Assembly (NCBI RefSeq): GCF_934560975.1
Contig: NZ_CAKTFO010000013.1
Coordinates: forward strand, 16,147-80,146
DNA from: an uncultured Sphingomonas sp.
GTDB taxonomy: Bacteria; Pseudomonadota; Alphaproteobacteria; Sphingomonadales; Sphingomonadaceae
Direction: 5' to 3'
Length of the DNA: 64,000 nucleotides
In this document: one piece after another, positions 1-12,462 of the stretch
Layout of the letters: each line of letters starts with the position of its first letter
Position numbering within the stretch: position 1 is the stretch's first letter
Notes under the pieces: generated by a model
The model's database searches: none
Seen by the model: the letters and a program-made list of their open reading frames with translations, nothing else
Told to the model about the DNA's origin: nothing
Translations under genes and position numbers: made by a program

Positions 1-647
1 CGGTGCCGGGCTTCGGGGCAGGGCGGCTGGACCCCGCCGGTAATCTGGCGGCATGGCTCGACCGAACCATCCTCACCGTTCCGCACCTCTGGTCGCAGGG
101 CTTGGATGAGGCGGGTCGGAGCGTGTACGATCCCGAGGGCCTGCTCGGAACCGTGCCGGCGCTCGCCAACGTGCTGTTCGGGGTGCTGGCGACGCTGGCG
201 TGGCGCCGGGGCACGACGCCGCCGCGCCTGGCGGTCGGCGGGGCGCTGCTGCTGCTGATCGGAACCTGGCTCGACCCCGTATTTCCGATCAACAAGCGCA
301 TCTGGACCAGCAGTTTCGCCCTGGTCAGCAGCGGCTTTTCCATCGTGCTGCTTGCCTCGTTGTTGTCGCTGGTGCGCAGCGAGGCAGCGACGCGGCTGTT
401 GAGCCCGCTTAAGGTGTTCGGCGGGAACGCCATCCTGGCCTATGTGATCTCGCAATTGCTTGGCGTGGTCGGTGGGCTGCCGATCCTGCCCGGCGGGGCA
501 ACGCCGCAACAATGGGGGTTCGGCGTGGCGCGGCAGGTTGCGGCCGATCCACGGCTCGCCTCGCTGCTGTGCGCGCTGGCCATTACCGGTCTGGTGTTCG
601 CGATCCTGCTGCCGCTGCACCGCCGGATGATCCATTTCCGCCTTTGA
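1..647 (+). CDS. NagX/DUF5009-like membrane acyltransferase, C-terminal part
   Basis: This is the 3' part of a multi-pass membrane protein whose 5' end lies outside the window; the frame is open from the first bases. The visible 214 residues contain several hydrophobic helices and the stretch PINKRIWTSSFALVSSG, which is typical of bacterial relatives of heparan-alpha-glucosaminide N-acetyltransferase (NagX/DUF5009). Members of this family sit in the inner membrane and are thought to acetylate amino sugars, often near chitin or N-acetylglucosamine genes. No such genes are visible here, so the substrate is an inference from the family only. It ends in basic residues (HRRMIHFRL), a usual cytoplasmic tail, and is followed directly by tRNA-Val. 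Confidence 0.75.
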   Translation, partial: VPGFGAGRLDPAGNLAAWLDRTILTVPHLWSQGLDEAGRSVYDPEGLLGTVPALANVLFGVLATLAWRRGTTPPRLAVGGALLLLIGTWLDPVFPINKRIWTSSFALVSSGFSIVLLASLLSLVRSEAATRLLSPLKVFGGNAILAYVISQLLGVVGGLPILPGGATPQQWGFGVARQVAADPRLASLLCALAITGLVFAILLPLHRRMIHFRL

Positions 648-700
648 CGACGCGGAGGCACTAGACAGGGCGCGCCAGTTCCCCTAACCGCCCTTCCACC

Positions 701-775
701 GGGCGCATAGCTCAGTGGTAGAGCACTGTGTTCACACCGCAGGGGTCGCAGGTTCAAACCCTGCTGCGCCCACCA
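701..775 (+). tRNA. tRNA-Val (anticodon CAC)
   Basis: The 75-nt cloverleaf folds by eye. The acceptor stem is GGGCGCA with TGCGCCC, the D stem GCTC/GAGC, the anticodon stem CTGTG/CGCAG with loop TTCACAC, the variable loop is five bases, and the T arm is GCAGG-TTCAAAC-CCTGC. The encoded end is A-CCA. The anticodon CAC reads GUG valine codons. A strong hairpin with a T run follows seven bases downstream. Confidence 0.96.
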
Positions 776-781
776 GATCAA

Positions 782-815
782 GCCTCGGGAAGCGTCCTGC
801 TTCCCGGGGCTTTTT
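782..815 (+). terminator. Rho-independent terminator of tRNA-Val
   Basis: GCCTCGGGAAGC pairs with GCTTCCCGGGGC (12 bp, one G-T pair) around the loop GTCCT, followed by TTTTT. It begins 6 bases after the tRNA CCA end and is the clearest intrinsic terminator in the window. Confidence 0.92.
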
Positions 816-1041
816 CATTGGCGCCGTTCAGGCAAGCGCCGCCGACGCGTGGGTGCGGTGATTCGGCGCGCTCCCGGCCTCACAGCCCAAACTTCCGATT
901 CCCGGCGCAAGCTTTCGCCCATCTTGCGCCAACCATCCCCCTCGATCCGTCGAGAATATCGCCCAGTTTACGGCGAAGCGACGCAGGGCGTCGATGGTAA
1001 GTTGATGATTACCGCAAGTGCATAAAAACATATGGTTTATA

Positions 1042-1059
1042 TTAACCTTAGTTGGTTAA
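1042..1059. promoter_or_regulatory. TTAACC-N6-GGTTAA inverted repeat before the RTX gene
   Basis: A perfect 6-bp inverted repeat with a 6-base centre lies in an AT-rich stretch (about 1020-1060) that stands out from its GC-rich surroundings, 25 bp before the RTX gene. It probably marks the promoter or operator of that gene. The remaining sequence from 816 to 1041 holds no gene I can support. Confidence 0.4.
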
Positions 1060-1083
1060 CAGGATCCCACTAACACAGCGCGG

Positions 1084-3408
1084 GTGGGACTTCAGGTGAC
1101 TTCAATTGGCATGAACTTGGCGCCGCCGACCTATTGGTCGACCGGCGAACCCTTTATCGACCGGGTGAAGACGGGTGGCGAGTGGCGGCCCGGCAGCGGT
1201 CAGTCGACGGTGACGACGGACAAGAATGGCGATCCGCTGGGCATCCCATCGGGAACGCAGTCCATCTACAAGATGGTAGCGATCGATCCGGCGGGAGAGG
1301 CGCCGATCGATACCTATGTGGTGACATGGCAGGGCAAAGGCACGTTTTCGTTGCCCGGCACCAAGATCCTGAGCCAGGATGACAACCGGCTGACCTTCCA
1401 GGTCACCGATCCGGACGCGGTCAGCGTGCAGCTGAAGTTAACCGGCCTGAACAAGAGCGATCCGGTACACGACGTGCATCTGGTGCGCACGGACCAGGTC
1501 GACCTGTTCAACGCAGGCGAGATCTTCAACCCCGCCTTTGTGGAAAAGGCGAGCGGGTGGGATGTGCTGCGGTTCAAGGACTGGGCCAACATTGATGGGA
1601 ATCCCAGCGTCAGCTGGGCCGACCGCGCGCAACTGACGGACTCGTCCTGGTCCACGATCGTGAACAAGGATGGCGTGCCGTTGGAAGCGATGGTGCAGTT
1701 GTCCAACGAGAGCGGCGCCGACATGTGGTGGAACGTCGCCGCCAAGGCGGACGACACCTATGTGAAGAACGCGCTGACCTATATTCGCGACCATCTCGAT
1801 CCTGGCATTACGCTGCACGTCGAGTATGGCAACGAGGTCTGGAACGGCGATTACGGCGGCACGGCTTATGCCAATGACAGGGCCAAGGCGCTGTGGGGCA
1901 AGGATGCGGACGGCGACGGCAAGACCGACGGCATCCATGCCGGCAACCTGATCTTCAACGGCTATCGTTCGGCGCAGGTCGCCAAGATCGTCGATCAGGT
2001 GTTCGGTTCATCCAGCGAAACACGGGTCGACATGGTGCTGGGCGGCCAGCTCGGCAATGACGGCGTGCTGAACGTCGAGCAGCAGGGCGTGCAAAAGGCC
2101 GGCGGCACCGTGGCAGGGCTGTTCGACAGCTATGCCGTGACCACCTATTTCGGAGGTGAGTTGTCGGTTTCCGGCCGTGATGCGAGCGACCAGGCCAAGG
2201 TTCTGCAATGGGCCCGTGGCGGCAAGGCCGGCATGGATGCCGCGTTCAAGGAACTGCAATATGGCGGATCGCTGGACAGCGATTCCAGCCTGACCAAGCA
2301 ATTGGCCAAGTTCAAGAGCGCGGAGGCTATCGCCGAAAAGGCGGGCGTCCACCTCGTCGCCTATGAAGGCGGCGCGCACCTGACCGCCGCTGCCTTTCCG
2401 TCCAGCGTGCGGGGCGAGGTCGTCGACTTCTTCGCGCGGTTGATGAACGATCCGCGCATGGAGCAGCTCTATGCCAAGATGGCGGACGGCTTCGCGGCGG
2501 CCGGCGGAACCAGCCTGGTGAACTATAACGACATAGGGCAGGCGGCCACCTACGGTTATTGGGGTGTGCTCGACAATGTCTACGACACCAGCAGTCCGCG
2601 CTACGATGCCTTGCGGGATTCACTGGATGCTTCGCACAAGGTGATCAACGGTACGTCCGGCAATAACGTGCTGACCGCCACCAGGGCCAGCGACACGATC
2701 CAGGGCGGCGCCGGCAACGACGATATCACGGGGTCGTCGGGATCGAGGGACAGCCACGGCAATCTCGTCGAGCAGGATTATTACTATGGCGGCACGGGAT
2801 CGGACACGATCAAGGGTGGGTCGGGCGACGACCACATCTTCGGCAACAGCGTGACATCAGCCACAGGTGCTGCGGACGGCAACGACCGGCTGAACGGCAA
2901 TGGCGGCGACGATTACATCCAGGGCAATGCCGGCAGCGACACGATCCAGGGCGGCGCCGGCAATGATCGCCTGTTCGGCGGAATGGACAGCGACAGCGTC
3001 ATGGGCGGCACGGGTCGGGACACGATCGTGGGTGGCCAAGGCCGCGATCTGCTGACCGGCAATTCGGAGGCCGACCTGTTCGTTTTTTCGGACGACAGTT
3101 CGGTTTATACCAGGAGTGGCAGCGGCGCCTACCTGGGCGATGTGGTCGCGGATTTCGCCAACGGCGTGGACCATGTCGCGCTCGGCTTCGACGTCAGCAA
3201 GGTGCTGCACGGCACCGCTTCGTCCGCCGCCGATGCCGCTGCCACGGCGACGCATCTGCTGACGGAAGGGGGAACCGGCGTTGCGGCGATCTCGGTCGGC
3301 AGCGATACCTACCTCTTCTACGATGGCGCGGGCGCGGGCGCGGCCGACTCCAGCATTGCGTTCCGCAACGTGAATACGAACGCGTTCGACACGAGCGACT
3401 TCGTGTAA
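1084..3408 (+). CDS. RTX (hemolysin-type) protein with glycosidase-like N-terminal domain
   Basis: The 774-residue product has two parts. Residues 1 to about 515 look like a (beta/alpha)8 glycosidase of clan GH-A: LHVEYGNEVWN puts a glutamate (E251) after Gly-Asn, the usual acid/base position, and VHLVAYEGG supplies a second (E428) where a nucleophile would sit. From about 520 on, Gly/Asp-rich calcium-binding nonapeptides repeat (IQGGAGNDDITG, IKGGSGDDHIFG, IQGGAGNDRLFG). There is no N-terminal signal peptide, and the tail (FRNVNTNAFDTSDFV) is of the kind used by type I secretion, so export by an ABC/T1SS is inferred; no exporter gene is in the window. The start is GTG 1084; ATG at 1111 is equally possible. 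The substrate is unknown, and catalytic activity is inferred only from the two glutamates. Confidence 0.75.
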   Translation: MGLQVTSIGMNLAPPTYWSTGEPFIDRVKTGGEWRPGSGQSTVTTDKNGDPLGIPSGTQSIYKMVAIDPAGEAPIDTYVVTWQGKGTFSLPGTKILSQDDNRLTFQVTDPDAVSVQLKLTGLNKSDPVHDVHLVRTDQVDLFNAGEIFNPAFVEKASGWDVLRFKDWANIDGNPSVSWADRAQLTDSSWSTIVNKDGVPLEAMVQLSNESGADMWWNVAAKADDTYVKNALTYIRDHLDPGITLHVEYGNEVWNGDYGGTAYANDRAKALWGKDADGDGKTDGIHAGNLIFNGYRSAQVAKIVDQVFGSSSETRVDMVLGGQLGNDGVLNVEQQGVQKAGGTVAGLFDSYAVTTYFGGELSVSGRDASDQAKVLQWARGGKAGMDAAFKELQYGGSLDSDSSLTKQLAKFKSAEAIAEKAGVHLVAYEGGAHLTAAAFPSSVRGEVVDFFARLMNDPRMEQLYAKMADGFAAAGGTSLVNYNDIGQAATYGYWGVLDNVYDTSSPRYDALRDSLDASHKVINGTSGNNVLTATRASDTIQGGAGNDDITGSSGSRDSHGNLVEQDYYYGGTGSDTIKGGSGDDHIFGNSVTSATGAADGNDRLNGNGGDDYIQGNAGSDTIQGGAGNDRLFGGMDSDSVMGGTGRDTIVGGQGRDLLTGNSEADLFVFSDDSSVYTRSGSGAYLGDVVADFANGVDHVALGFDVSKVLHGTASSAADAAATATHLLTEGGTGVAAISVGSDTYLFYDGAGAGAADSSIAFRNVNTNAFDTSDFV

Positions 3409-3476
3409 GGCCCGAGACGAGCACGTCGCACCTCGCTTTATCGGGGGCGTTTGCCTTATGCGGGTCTGGATTACGG

Positions 3477-6400
3477 ATGTGCAGCGAGGCAGGCGCCCCT
3501 TTGGAGACAGTGACGGTCGAGCGGAGCGCCAGGCGAAGGGCGATGCGGGTGATGGGCGGCGTGGCGGCCCTGATCCTGATTGGCCTGTTTGCCGGCTGGA
3601 TCGAGCGGCGGCGGCTGGCGACCGGCCTTGTCGATCGCTACCTTGCCCAAGCGGGTGTGTCGGCCCGCTATCGCATCACCGGGCTGGGTCCGTGGACGCA
3701 GCGGATCGAGGGCGTTCGCCTGGGCGATTCCCGTCGGCCTGACCTGGTCGCCAGGGTGGTGGAGCTGCGCTGGTCCTATGGCTGGCGCAGGCCGAAACTG
3801 GCTGCCATTGCGGTGGATGGCGTCCGCATGTCGGCAACATGGAGGGACGGACGGCTGTCGCTCGGCGCGGTCGACCGGCTGCTGCCGCGATCTTCCACCC
3901 GCGGGCCGGTCATGCCTGACTTCGACCTGGCGGCGCGCGACGCGTCCATGACCATCGACACGCCTTATGGCAGGATCATCGCCGCGCTGGCGGGGTCGGG
4001 CAACCTTGCTCGTAGCTTTCGCGGGCGGGTGTCGGTGGAGGGGCATAAGCTGGAAGCGGCGGGGTGCGGCGTTCCGCATCTGGCCGCGCGATGGGCGGTG
4101 CGGACGGCGGCCGGCGCGCCGACCTTGCACGGGCCGATTGCGGTGGCCGGCCTGTCCTGTCCCGCGCGCGACCTGCGGATCGGGCTGGCGCAGCTTCGGG
4201 CGGAGGTGACGCTGTCGCCGACCCTTGATGAAGGACAGGGGCGTCTGACTGTGGCGAGCGTATCGGGCGGAACCGGGCGCGTCCATGTGCAGGAACTAGG
4301 GGGCGATCTGTCCGTCCAGGGCACGGCGCGCGACCTGCGCGGCGCGGCCATGCTGACGGCGGCGGGAATTGCGACACCGGTGGCCCGCACAGCGAATGCG
4401 CGGCTGAACGCCTCCTTCCGCCTGCGCGACGGTGCCCAGGCGCTTGCCGGCGATCTCCGGCTGCGTGCCCTTGCCTTTCGCCACGATGTGGTGGCGGCTG
4501 TTGCGGATGCGGGGCAGGGCACCGCGGGCACGCCGCTGGAGCCGATCGCCGCGCGGGTCGGCGGGGGCCTGTCGTCCATCCTGGCGTCGTCCGATGCGGC
4601 GGCGCGGTTCAGCCTCAGCAACGACGGCGATACGCAGCGCCTCCATCTCGATCACGCACGGATGCGATCGCGGCGCGGCGACATGGTCGACGTGGACGGG
4701 CAAGCGTCGATGCTGTCCGACCGGGGCTGGCGGATCGAGGGCTCCGTGGGCGGTGGGACCGTGCCCGCCATCCGGCTTGTGGCTACCCAGGCTGCGGATC
4801 GCGCGCCGATCACCGCGACGATCGGCATGAGCCCTTATGCCGCCGGTGGCGCGCGTCTGGCGCTTGAGCCGGTGCGGGTCGTAGCGCAGGGGGCGGCAAT
4901 CCGGTTTGCGACCGCTGCCACGATCGACGGACCGCTCGCCTCCGGGCGGATCGAGGGATTGACGTTGCCGATCGTGGGCGCGCTCGACCGATCCGGCGGC
5001 TTCCATGTGGGGCAGGGATGCAGTCGCATTGCCTTCCGCCGCGTCGCCTTGTCCGGGGTGGAACTCGATCCCGCGCGATTGTCGCTGTGCGGCGCGCCTT
5101 TGGTAACACGGGGCAGGGATGGCACGATCCGTGTCGCCGCCGCGATCGACGGGCTTGCCCTGCATGGGCGGACCGGCACCACGCCGCTGACCGTGCAGGC
5201 CGCAAAGTTCCGGCTGACCGGCACGAAGCGGCTGGCGGGCGAGGGGCTGGCGGTGCGGCTGGGCGAGGATGCGGACCCAACCCGGCTGACGATCGGACGG
5301 CTCGCCGGCCGCTTCGACGCGGGCGGGATCGGCGGGAACTTTGTGGACTTGGCGGGATCAATCCGCAACGTGCCGCTGCTGCTGTCCGGCGCGAAAGGAA
5401 CGTGGCAGGTGGCCGACGGTGCGTTGCGGCTAGACGGCCAGGTCGGCCTCTCCGATCGGGCCACCGCACCCCGCTTCCGTCCGCTCACCTCCGGCAATGT
5501 CGCGCTCACGCTGCGGAACGGGCGCATTCACGGGACGGCGCGCCTGGACGAGCCGCGCAGCGCGCAGGCGGTCGCCACCGTCACGCTGACCCACGATCTC
5601 ACGAACGGCACCGGCGGGGCGCGGATCGACGTGCCCGGCATCACCTTCGTGCGCGGCGGGCTCCAGCCGGAGATGCTGACGCCGTTGACCTTGGGCGTCG
5701 TGGCGAACGTCAGCGGCACGGTGACGGGACAGGGCAGGATCGACTGGTCGCCGGCCGGCGTGACCAGCAGCGGGGAGTTCGGGACGGAGCGCATCGACCT
5801 GGCGGCGGCGTTCGGGCCGGTTACGGGGCTTTCCACCCGCATCCGCTTCACCGACCTGCTCGGCCTTGCCTCCGCCCCGCACCAGGAAGCCCGCATCGCC
5901 GAGATCAATCCCGGCGTGCCCGTCACCAACGGCGTCGCGCATTACCAGCTGCTCGGCAACGCCAAGGTCGGGGTGGAGGATGCCGCATGGCCGTTCGCGG
6001 CCGGCACCCTGTCGCTGGACCCGACCCGGCTGGAATTCGGACAGGAGGCGGAGCGGCGGCTGACATTCCGGATCGACCAGCTGGATGCCGCCGCCTTCGT
6101 CCAGCAGCTGGATTTCCCAAATATCGCCGCCACCGGTACGTTCGGCGGCGTCCTGCCGATGATCTTCGATGCGCAGGGCGGGCGGATCGAGCAGGGCTGG
6201 CTGCGGTCGCGCGGCGGCGGCACGCTGGCCTATGTGGGCGAGTTGTCGAACGCCGACATCGGCATGACCGGCAAGCTCGCCTTCGATGCGCTGAAGGCGA
6301 TCCGTTACTCCACGCTGGATATCGCGCTGGACGGGCGGCTGGACGGCGAGATCGTCAGCCGGGTGCGGTTCGAAGGCGTACGCGAGCCCACCGGCGACCA

Positions 6401-6572
6401 GTCGCTGATGGCACGCCTGATCCGCAACCTGCCGTTCCGCTTCAACATCCAGGTGCGCGCGCCGTTTCGCGGGCTGATCGGGTCGGCGCGCAGCTACATC
6501 AACCCGGCGCTGCTGCTGCAATCCGGGCAACCGCCGGCGGTTCAGGCTGACGACAGCCGGCCAGTGCGATAA
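3477..6572 (+). CDS. ydbH: YdbH-family (AsmA-like) intermembrane phospholipid transport protein
   Basis: This 1031-residue protein has an N-terminal basic stretch and one membrane anchor (about residues 23-44, MRVMGGVAALILIGLFAGW). A long periplasmic body of beta-rich AsmA-like repeats follows. The C-terminal part carries the YdbH/DUF3971-type pattern (for example GVLPMIFDAQGGRIEQGWLRS). In E. coli, YdbH is one of three AsmA-like proteins (with TamB and YhdP) needed for phospholipid traffic to the outer membrane. It forms an envelope-spanning bridge with the lipoprotein YnbE, and YdbL modulates the pair. Here ynbE and ydbL follow immediately in the same order, which makes the assignment firm despite low sequence similarity. 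The length is slightly above the E. coli protein. It starts at ATG 3477. Confidence 0.85.
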   Translation: MCSEAGAPLETVTVERSARRRAMRVMGGVAALILIGLFAGWIERRRLATGLVDRYLAQAGVSARYRITGLGPWTQRIEGVRLGDSRRPDLVARVVELRWSYGWRRPKLAAIAVDGVRMSATWRDGRLSLGAVDRLLPRSSTRGPVMPDFDLAARDASMTIDTPYGRIIAALAGSGNLARSFRGRVSVEGHKLEAAGCGVPHLAARWAVRTAAGAPTLHGPIAVAGLSCPARDLRIGLAQLRAEVTLSPTLDEGQGRLTVASVSGGTGRVHVQELGGDLSVQGTARDLRGAAMLTAAGIATPVARTANARLNASFRLRDGAQALAGDLRLRALAFRHDVVAAVADAGQGTAGTPLEPIAARVGGGLSSILASSDAAARFSLSNDGDTQRLHLDHARMRSRRGDMVDVDGQASMLSDRGWRIEGSVGGGTVPAIRLVATQAADRAPITATIGMSPYAAGGARLALEPVRVVAQGAAIRFATAATIDGPLASGRIEGLTLPIVGALDRSGGFHVGQGCSRIAFRRVALSGVELDPARLSLCGAPLVTRGRDGTIRVAAAIDGLALHGRTGTTPLTVQAAKFRLTGTKRLAGEGLAVRLGEDADPTRLTIGRLAGRFDAGGIGGNFVDLAGSIRNVPLLLSGAKGTWQVADGALRLDGQVGLSDRATAPRFRPLTSGNVALTLRNGRIHGTARLDEPRSAQAVATVTLTHDLTNGTGGARIDVPGITFVRGGLQPEMLTPLTLGVVANVSGTVTGQGRIDWSPAGVTSSGEFGTERIDLAAAFGPVTGLSTRIRFTDLLGLASAPHQEARIAEINPGVPVTNGVAHYQLLGNAKVGVEDAAWPFAAGTLSLDPTRLEFGQEAERRLTFRIDQLDAAAFVQQLDFPNIAATGTFGGVLPMIFDAQGGRIEQGWLRSRGGGTLAYVGELSNADIGMTGKLAFDALKAIRYSTLDIALDGRLDGEIVSRVRFEGVREPTGDQSLMARLIRNLPFRFNIQVRAPFRGLIGSARSYINPALLLQSGQPPAVQADDSRPVR

Positions 6573-6583
6573 GGAGACATTGG

Positions 6584-6805
6584 TTGACGATGACCCGTTG
6601 GGATGCGAGCCGATGGACCATGATCCGACTGACGCTTTCGCCGATGCTGCTACCTTTGTGCCTGGGCGCGTGCGTGACCGTGCGGGCGCCGGACAAGCCG
6701 ATCGAGATCAACCTCAACATCAACGTCAAGCAGGAGGTCGTCGTCAGCCTGAAGAAGGATGCCGAGGACTTCATCACCAACAATCCGGATCTGTTTCCCA
6801 AATGA
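6584..6805 (+). CDS. ynbE: YnbE-family outer-membrane lipoprotein
   Basis: This is a 73-residue lipoprotein. The signal ends in the lipobox LCLGAC at about residues 25-30, and the mature part (about 45 residues) reads PIEINLNINVKQEVVVSLKKD... and ends in NNPDLFPK. It matches E. coli YnbE in size and in the PITINMNVKIE- and DLF-type features. YnbE stacks onto the C-terminus of YdbH to complete the bridge to the outer membrane. A good ribosome site, AAGGAG at 6571-6576, overlaps the ydbH stop. It favours TTG 6584 (7 bases away), while ATG 6590 (MTRWDASRW) is the alternative. The stop overlaps the ydbL start as ATGA. Confidence 0.85.
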   Translation: MTMTRWDASRWTMIRLTLSPMLLPLCLGACVTVRAPDKPIEINLNINVKQEVVVSLKKDAEDFITNNPDLFPK

Positions 6806-7185
6806 GCAACCTCCTCCGCATCTTCCTGTCCGCCGCCGCCGGTCTGGCGCTGCTGGCGTCCGCCCCCGCTTATGCGCAGATGGATGGCGAGGTGGAGGGG
6901 GCGATGACCGCCGGCGCCGTGGGCGAGCAGGCCGACGGCTATCTCGGCTTCGTCCGCGCGCCATCGTCCACGCTGAAGGCGAAGGTCGACGCGATCAACA
7001 TCAAGCGGCGCGAAGGCTATACCCGCATCGCCCAGTCCAAGAACGTACCGATCGAGGCGTTCGCCGCGTCCATCGGCTGCAAGACGCTGGGATCGTTGCA
7101 ATCGGGTCGCGCCTATAGCGTGGCGCGCGGGGCGTGGGCGGTGAAGTCCGGCGCGCCGATCGCCTTGCCCGACCAGTGCGGCTGA
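6802..7185 (+). CDS. ydbL: YdbL-family (DUF1318) periplasmic protein
   Basis: This 127-residue protein has a Sec signal peptide (MSNLLRIFLSAAAGLALLAS...AYAQ, cut after about residue 25). The DUF1318 body contains VDAINIKRREGYTRIAQSKNVPIEAFAASIGCKTL, the segment shared with E. coli YdbL. In E. coli, YdbL is a periplasmic partner that controls YdbH-YnbE assembly. It is translationally coupled to ynbE through an ATGA overlap. The gene order ydbH-ynbE-ydbL is the same as in enterobacteria. Confidence 0.88.
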   Translation: MSNLLRIFLSAAAGLALLASAPAYAQMDGEVEGAMTAGAVGEQADGYLGFVRAPSSTLKAKVDAINIKRREGYTRIAQSKNVPIEAFAASIGCKTLGSLQSGRAYSVARGAWAVKSGAPIALPDQCG

Positions 7186-7277
7186 CGCACTGACCCGCCC
7201 GCACCTCTGACCGCCCGATCGACATGGATCATCCCGGAAGCGGTTGACCGGAAGCGCGCGGGCGGGAAGATGGGCCA

Positions 7278-10864
<3,587 letters not shown>

Positions 10865-10865
<1 letters not shown>

Positions 10866-11524
10866 TGCTGGTCCTGTCCGGCATCGTCGTGATCGTCGCG
10901 GGGTTCCTGCTCCGCTTCAATCCTTTGCTGGTGGTGGCGGTGTCGGCGGCGGTGACGGGCGTAGCGGCCGGGCTCCATCCCCTGGCGATCCTGGCCGCGT
11001 TCGGCAAGGCGTTCAACGACAGCCGCTACGTTACCGCCATCTACATCGTCCTGCCGGTGATCGGATTGCTGGAACGCCACGGCTTGCAGGAACGCGCGCG
11101 CGACCTGATCGGGCGGCTGCGCGGGGCAACCGCCGGGCGGTTGCTGATCGGCTACCTGCTGTTTCGCCAATTGAGCGCCGCATTGGGCCTCCACTCGGTA
11201 GCGGGGCATCCCCAAACCGTCCGCCCGCTAGTGGCCCCGATGGCGGAGGCGGCGGCGGACGCGCAGGCACCCGGTCGCGATCCCACCGACCAGCGTGTGT
11301 CCGCCATGGCGGCGGCGACCGACAATGTCGGCGTGTTCTTCGGTGAGGACATCTTTATCGCCATCGGATCGATCCTGCTGATGAAGGGCGTGCTGGACGG
11401 TTACGGCATTTCGATCGAACCGCTGCATCTGTCGGTGTGGGCGATTCCGACCGCGATCGCCGCATTCCTGATCCACGGCGGGCGGCTGCTGCTGCTCGAT
11501 CGCCGGCTGCGGGCAGGGCGATGA
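10865..11524 (+). CDS. DUF969 membrane protein (putative 5-oxoproline permease subunit)
   Basis: A 219-residue protein with about five or six hydrophobic helices and the diagnostic DUF969 segment FRQLSAALGLHSVAGHPQTVRPLVAPMAE. DUF969 and DUF979 proteins are nearly always encoded side by side and often sit with pyroglutamyl peptidase or 5-oxoprolinase. The shared context suggests a two-component transporter for pyroglutamate or small pyroglutamyl compounds; this is inference from linkage. Starts within the oxoprolinase stop (TGATG) and its own stop overlaps the DUF979 start (ATGA), so the three are one translational unit. Confidence 0.85.
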
Positions 11525-12462
11525 TCGGGGTCGGGGCCATCTATGCCGTTGCGGGGCTGGTGTTCCTGGCCTTTGCGTGGGGGAGCCTGCGCGATCGAGG
11601 GCATGGCAAAAGGTGGGGCACGACCGCCTTTTACGGGCTGATCGCGCTGAGCTTCTTCGCGGGCGACCGATTGGGCGACATCGGCAATGGCGTGCTGGTG
11701 CTCGCTTTGGTGGCGATTGCGGGGACGGGCGCGATGAGGCGCGGGTCGGCGGAGAGCGCACCGCTGGAGAACCGCCGTCGGGGTGCGGCGCTTCATGGCG
11801 ACAGGCTGTTCCTGCTGGCGCTGGTCATTCCCGCGACCGCGCTCGGCGGCACCTTGCTGTTCAAGCAAGTGCCCGCTCTGGTCGATCCCAGGCAGGCGAC
11901 CTTGGTGGCGTTGGCGCTGGGCGTACTGGTGGCGCTGGCGATCGGATGCGTCTGGCTGCGTGCGCACATATCCACCCCTTTCGAGCAAGGCCGCCGGCTG
12001 ATGGACGGCGTGGGCTGGGCGGCGGCGCTGCCGCAGATGCTGGCCGCGCTGGGCGCCGTGTTCGCGCTGGCGGGCGTGGGAGACGTGGTGGGCGGCCTGA
12101 TCACCCATGCGATACCGGAGGGAAGCCTGTTCGGTGCGGTGATTGCCTATGCGCTGGGCATGGCCTTCTTCACCATGGTGATGGGCAATGCCTTTGCGGC
12201 CTTTCCGGTCATGGCATCCGCGATCGGCATCCCGCTGCTGGTGCGACATTATGGCGGCAATCCCGCCACGATCGCCGCAATCGGGATGCTGGCGGGCTTT
12301 TGCGGGACGCTGCTGACGCCGATGGCGGCCAATTTCAACCTCGTGCCCGCCGCTTTGCTGGAGCTGCGCGACCGCAACGCCGTGATCCGGCAGCAGATCG
12401 GCACCGCCGTGCCGCTGCTGGGGATCAACATCCTCCTCATCTATTTCCTGGGGTTCCGATGA
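11521..12462 (+). CDS. DUF979 membrane protein (putative 5-oxoproline permease subunit)
   Basis: A 313-residue, strongly hydrophobic protein with roughly eight to ten helices. The conserved stretch FTMVMGNAFAAFPVMASAIGIPLL and the later GMLAGFCGTLLTPMAANFN resemble the broken-helix substrate-binding repeats of ion-transporter-superfamily carriers. It is the usual partner of DUF969 and overlaps it by four bases. Its placement directly after 5-oxoprolinase supports a role in taking up the oxoprolinase substrate, although the substrate has to be inferred. Confidence 0.85.
   Translation: MIGVGAIYAVAGLVFLAFAWGSLRDRGHGKRWGTTAFYGLIALSFFAGDRLGDIGNGVLVLALVAIAGTGAMRRGSAESAPLENRRRGAALHGDRLFLLALVIPATALGGTLLFKQVPALVDPRQATLVALALGVLVALAIGCVWLRAHISTPFEQGRRLMDGVGWAAALPQMLAALGAVFALAGVGDVVGGLITHAIPEGSLFGAVIAYALGMAFFTMVMGNAFAAFPVMASAIGIPLLVRHYGGNPATIAAIGMLAGFCGTLLTPMAANFNLVPAALLELRDRNAVIRQQIGTAVPLLGINILLIYFLGFR

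Noticed and set aside
701..775. tRNA-Val as an integration site for a mobile element
   Set aside because: No integrase gene and no repeated tRNA 3' end were seen in the flanking genes.
1042..1059. CtrA binding site for TTAACC-N6-GGTTAA
   Set aside because: CtrA sites are TTAA-N7-TTAA; here the two TTAA tetramers are ten bases apart, so the dyad is reported without a named regulator.
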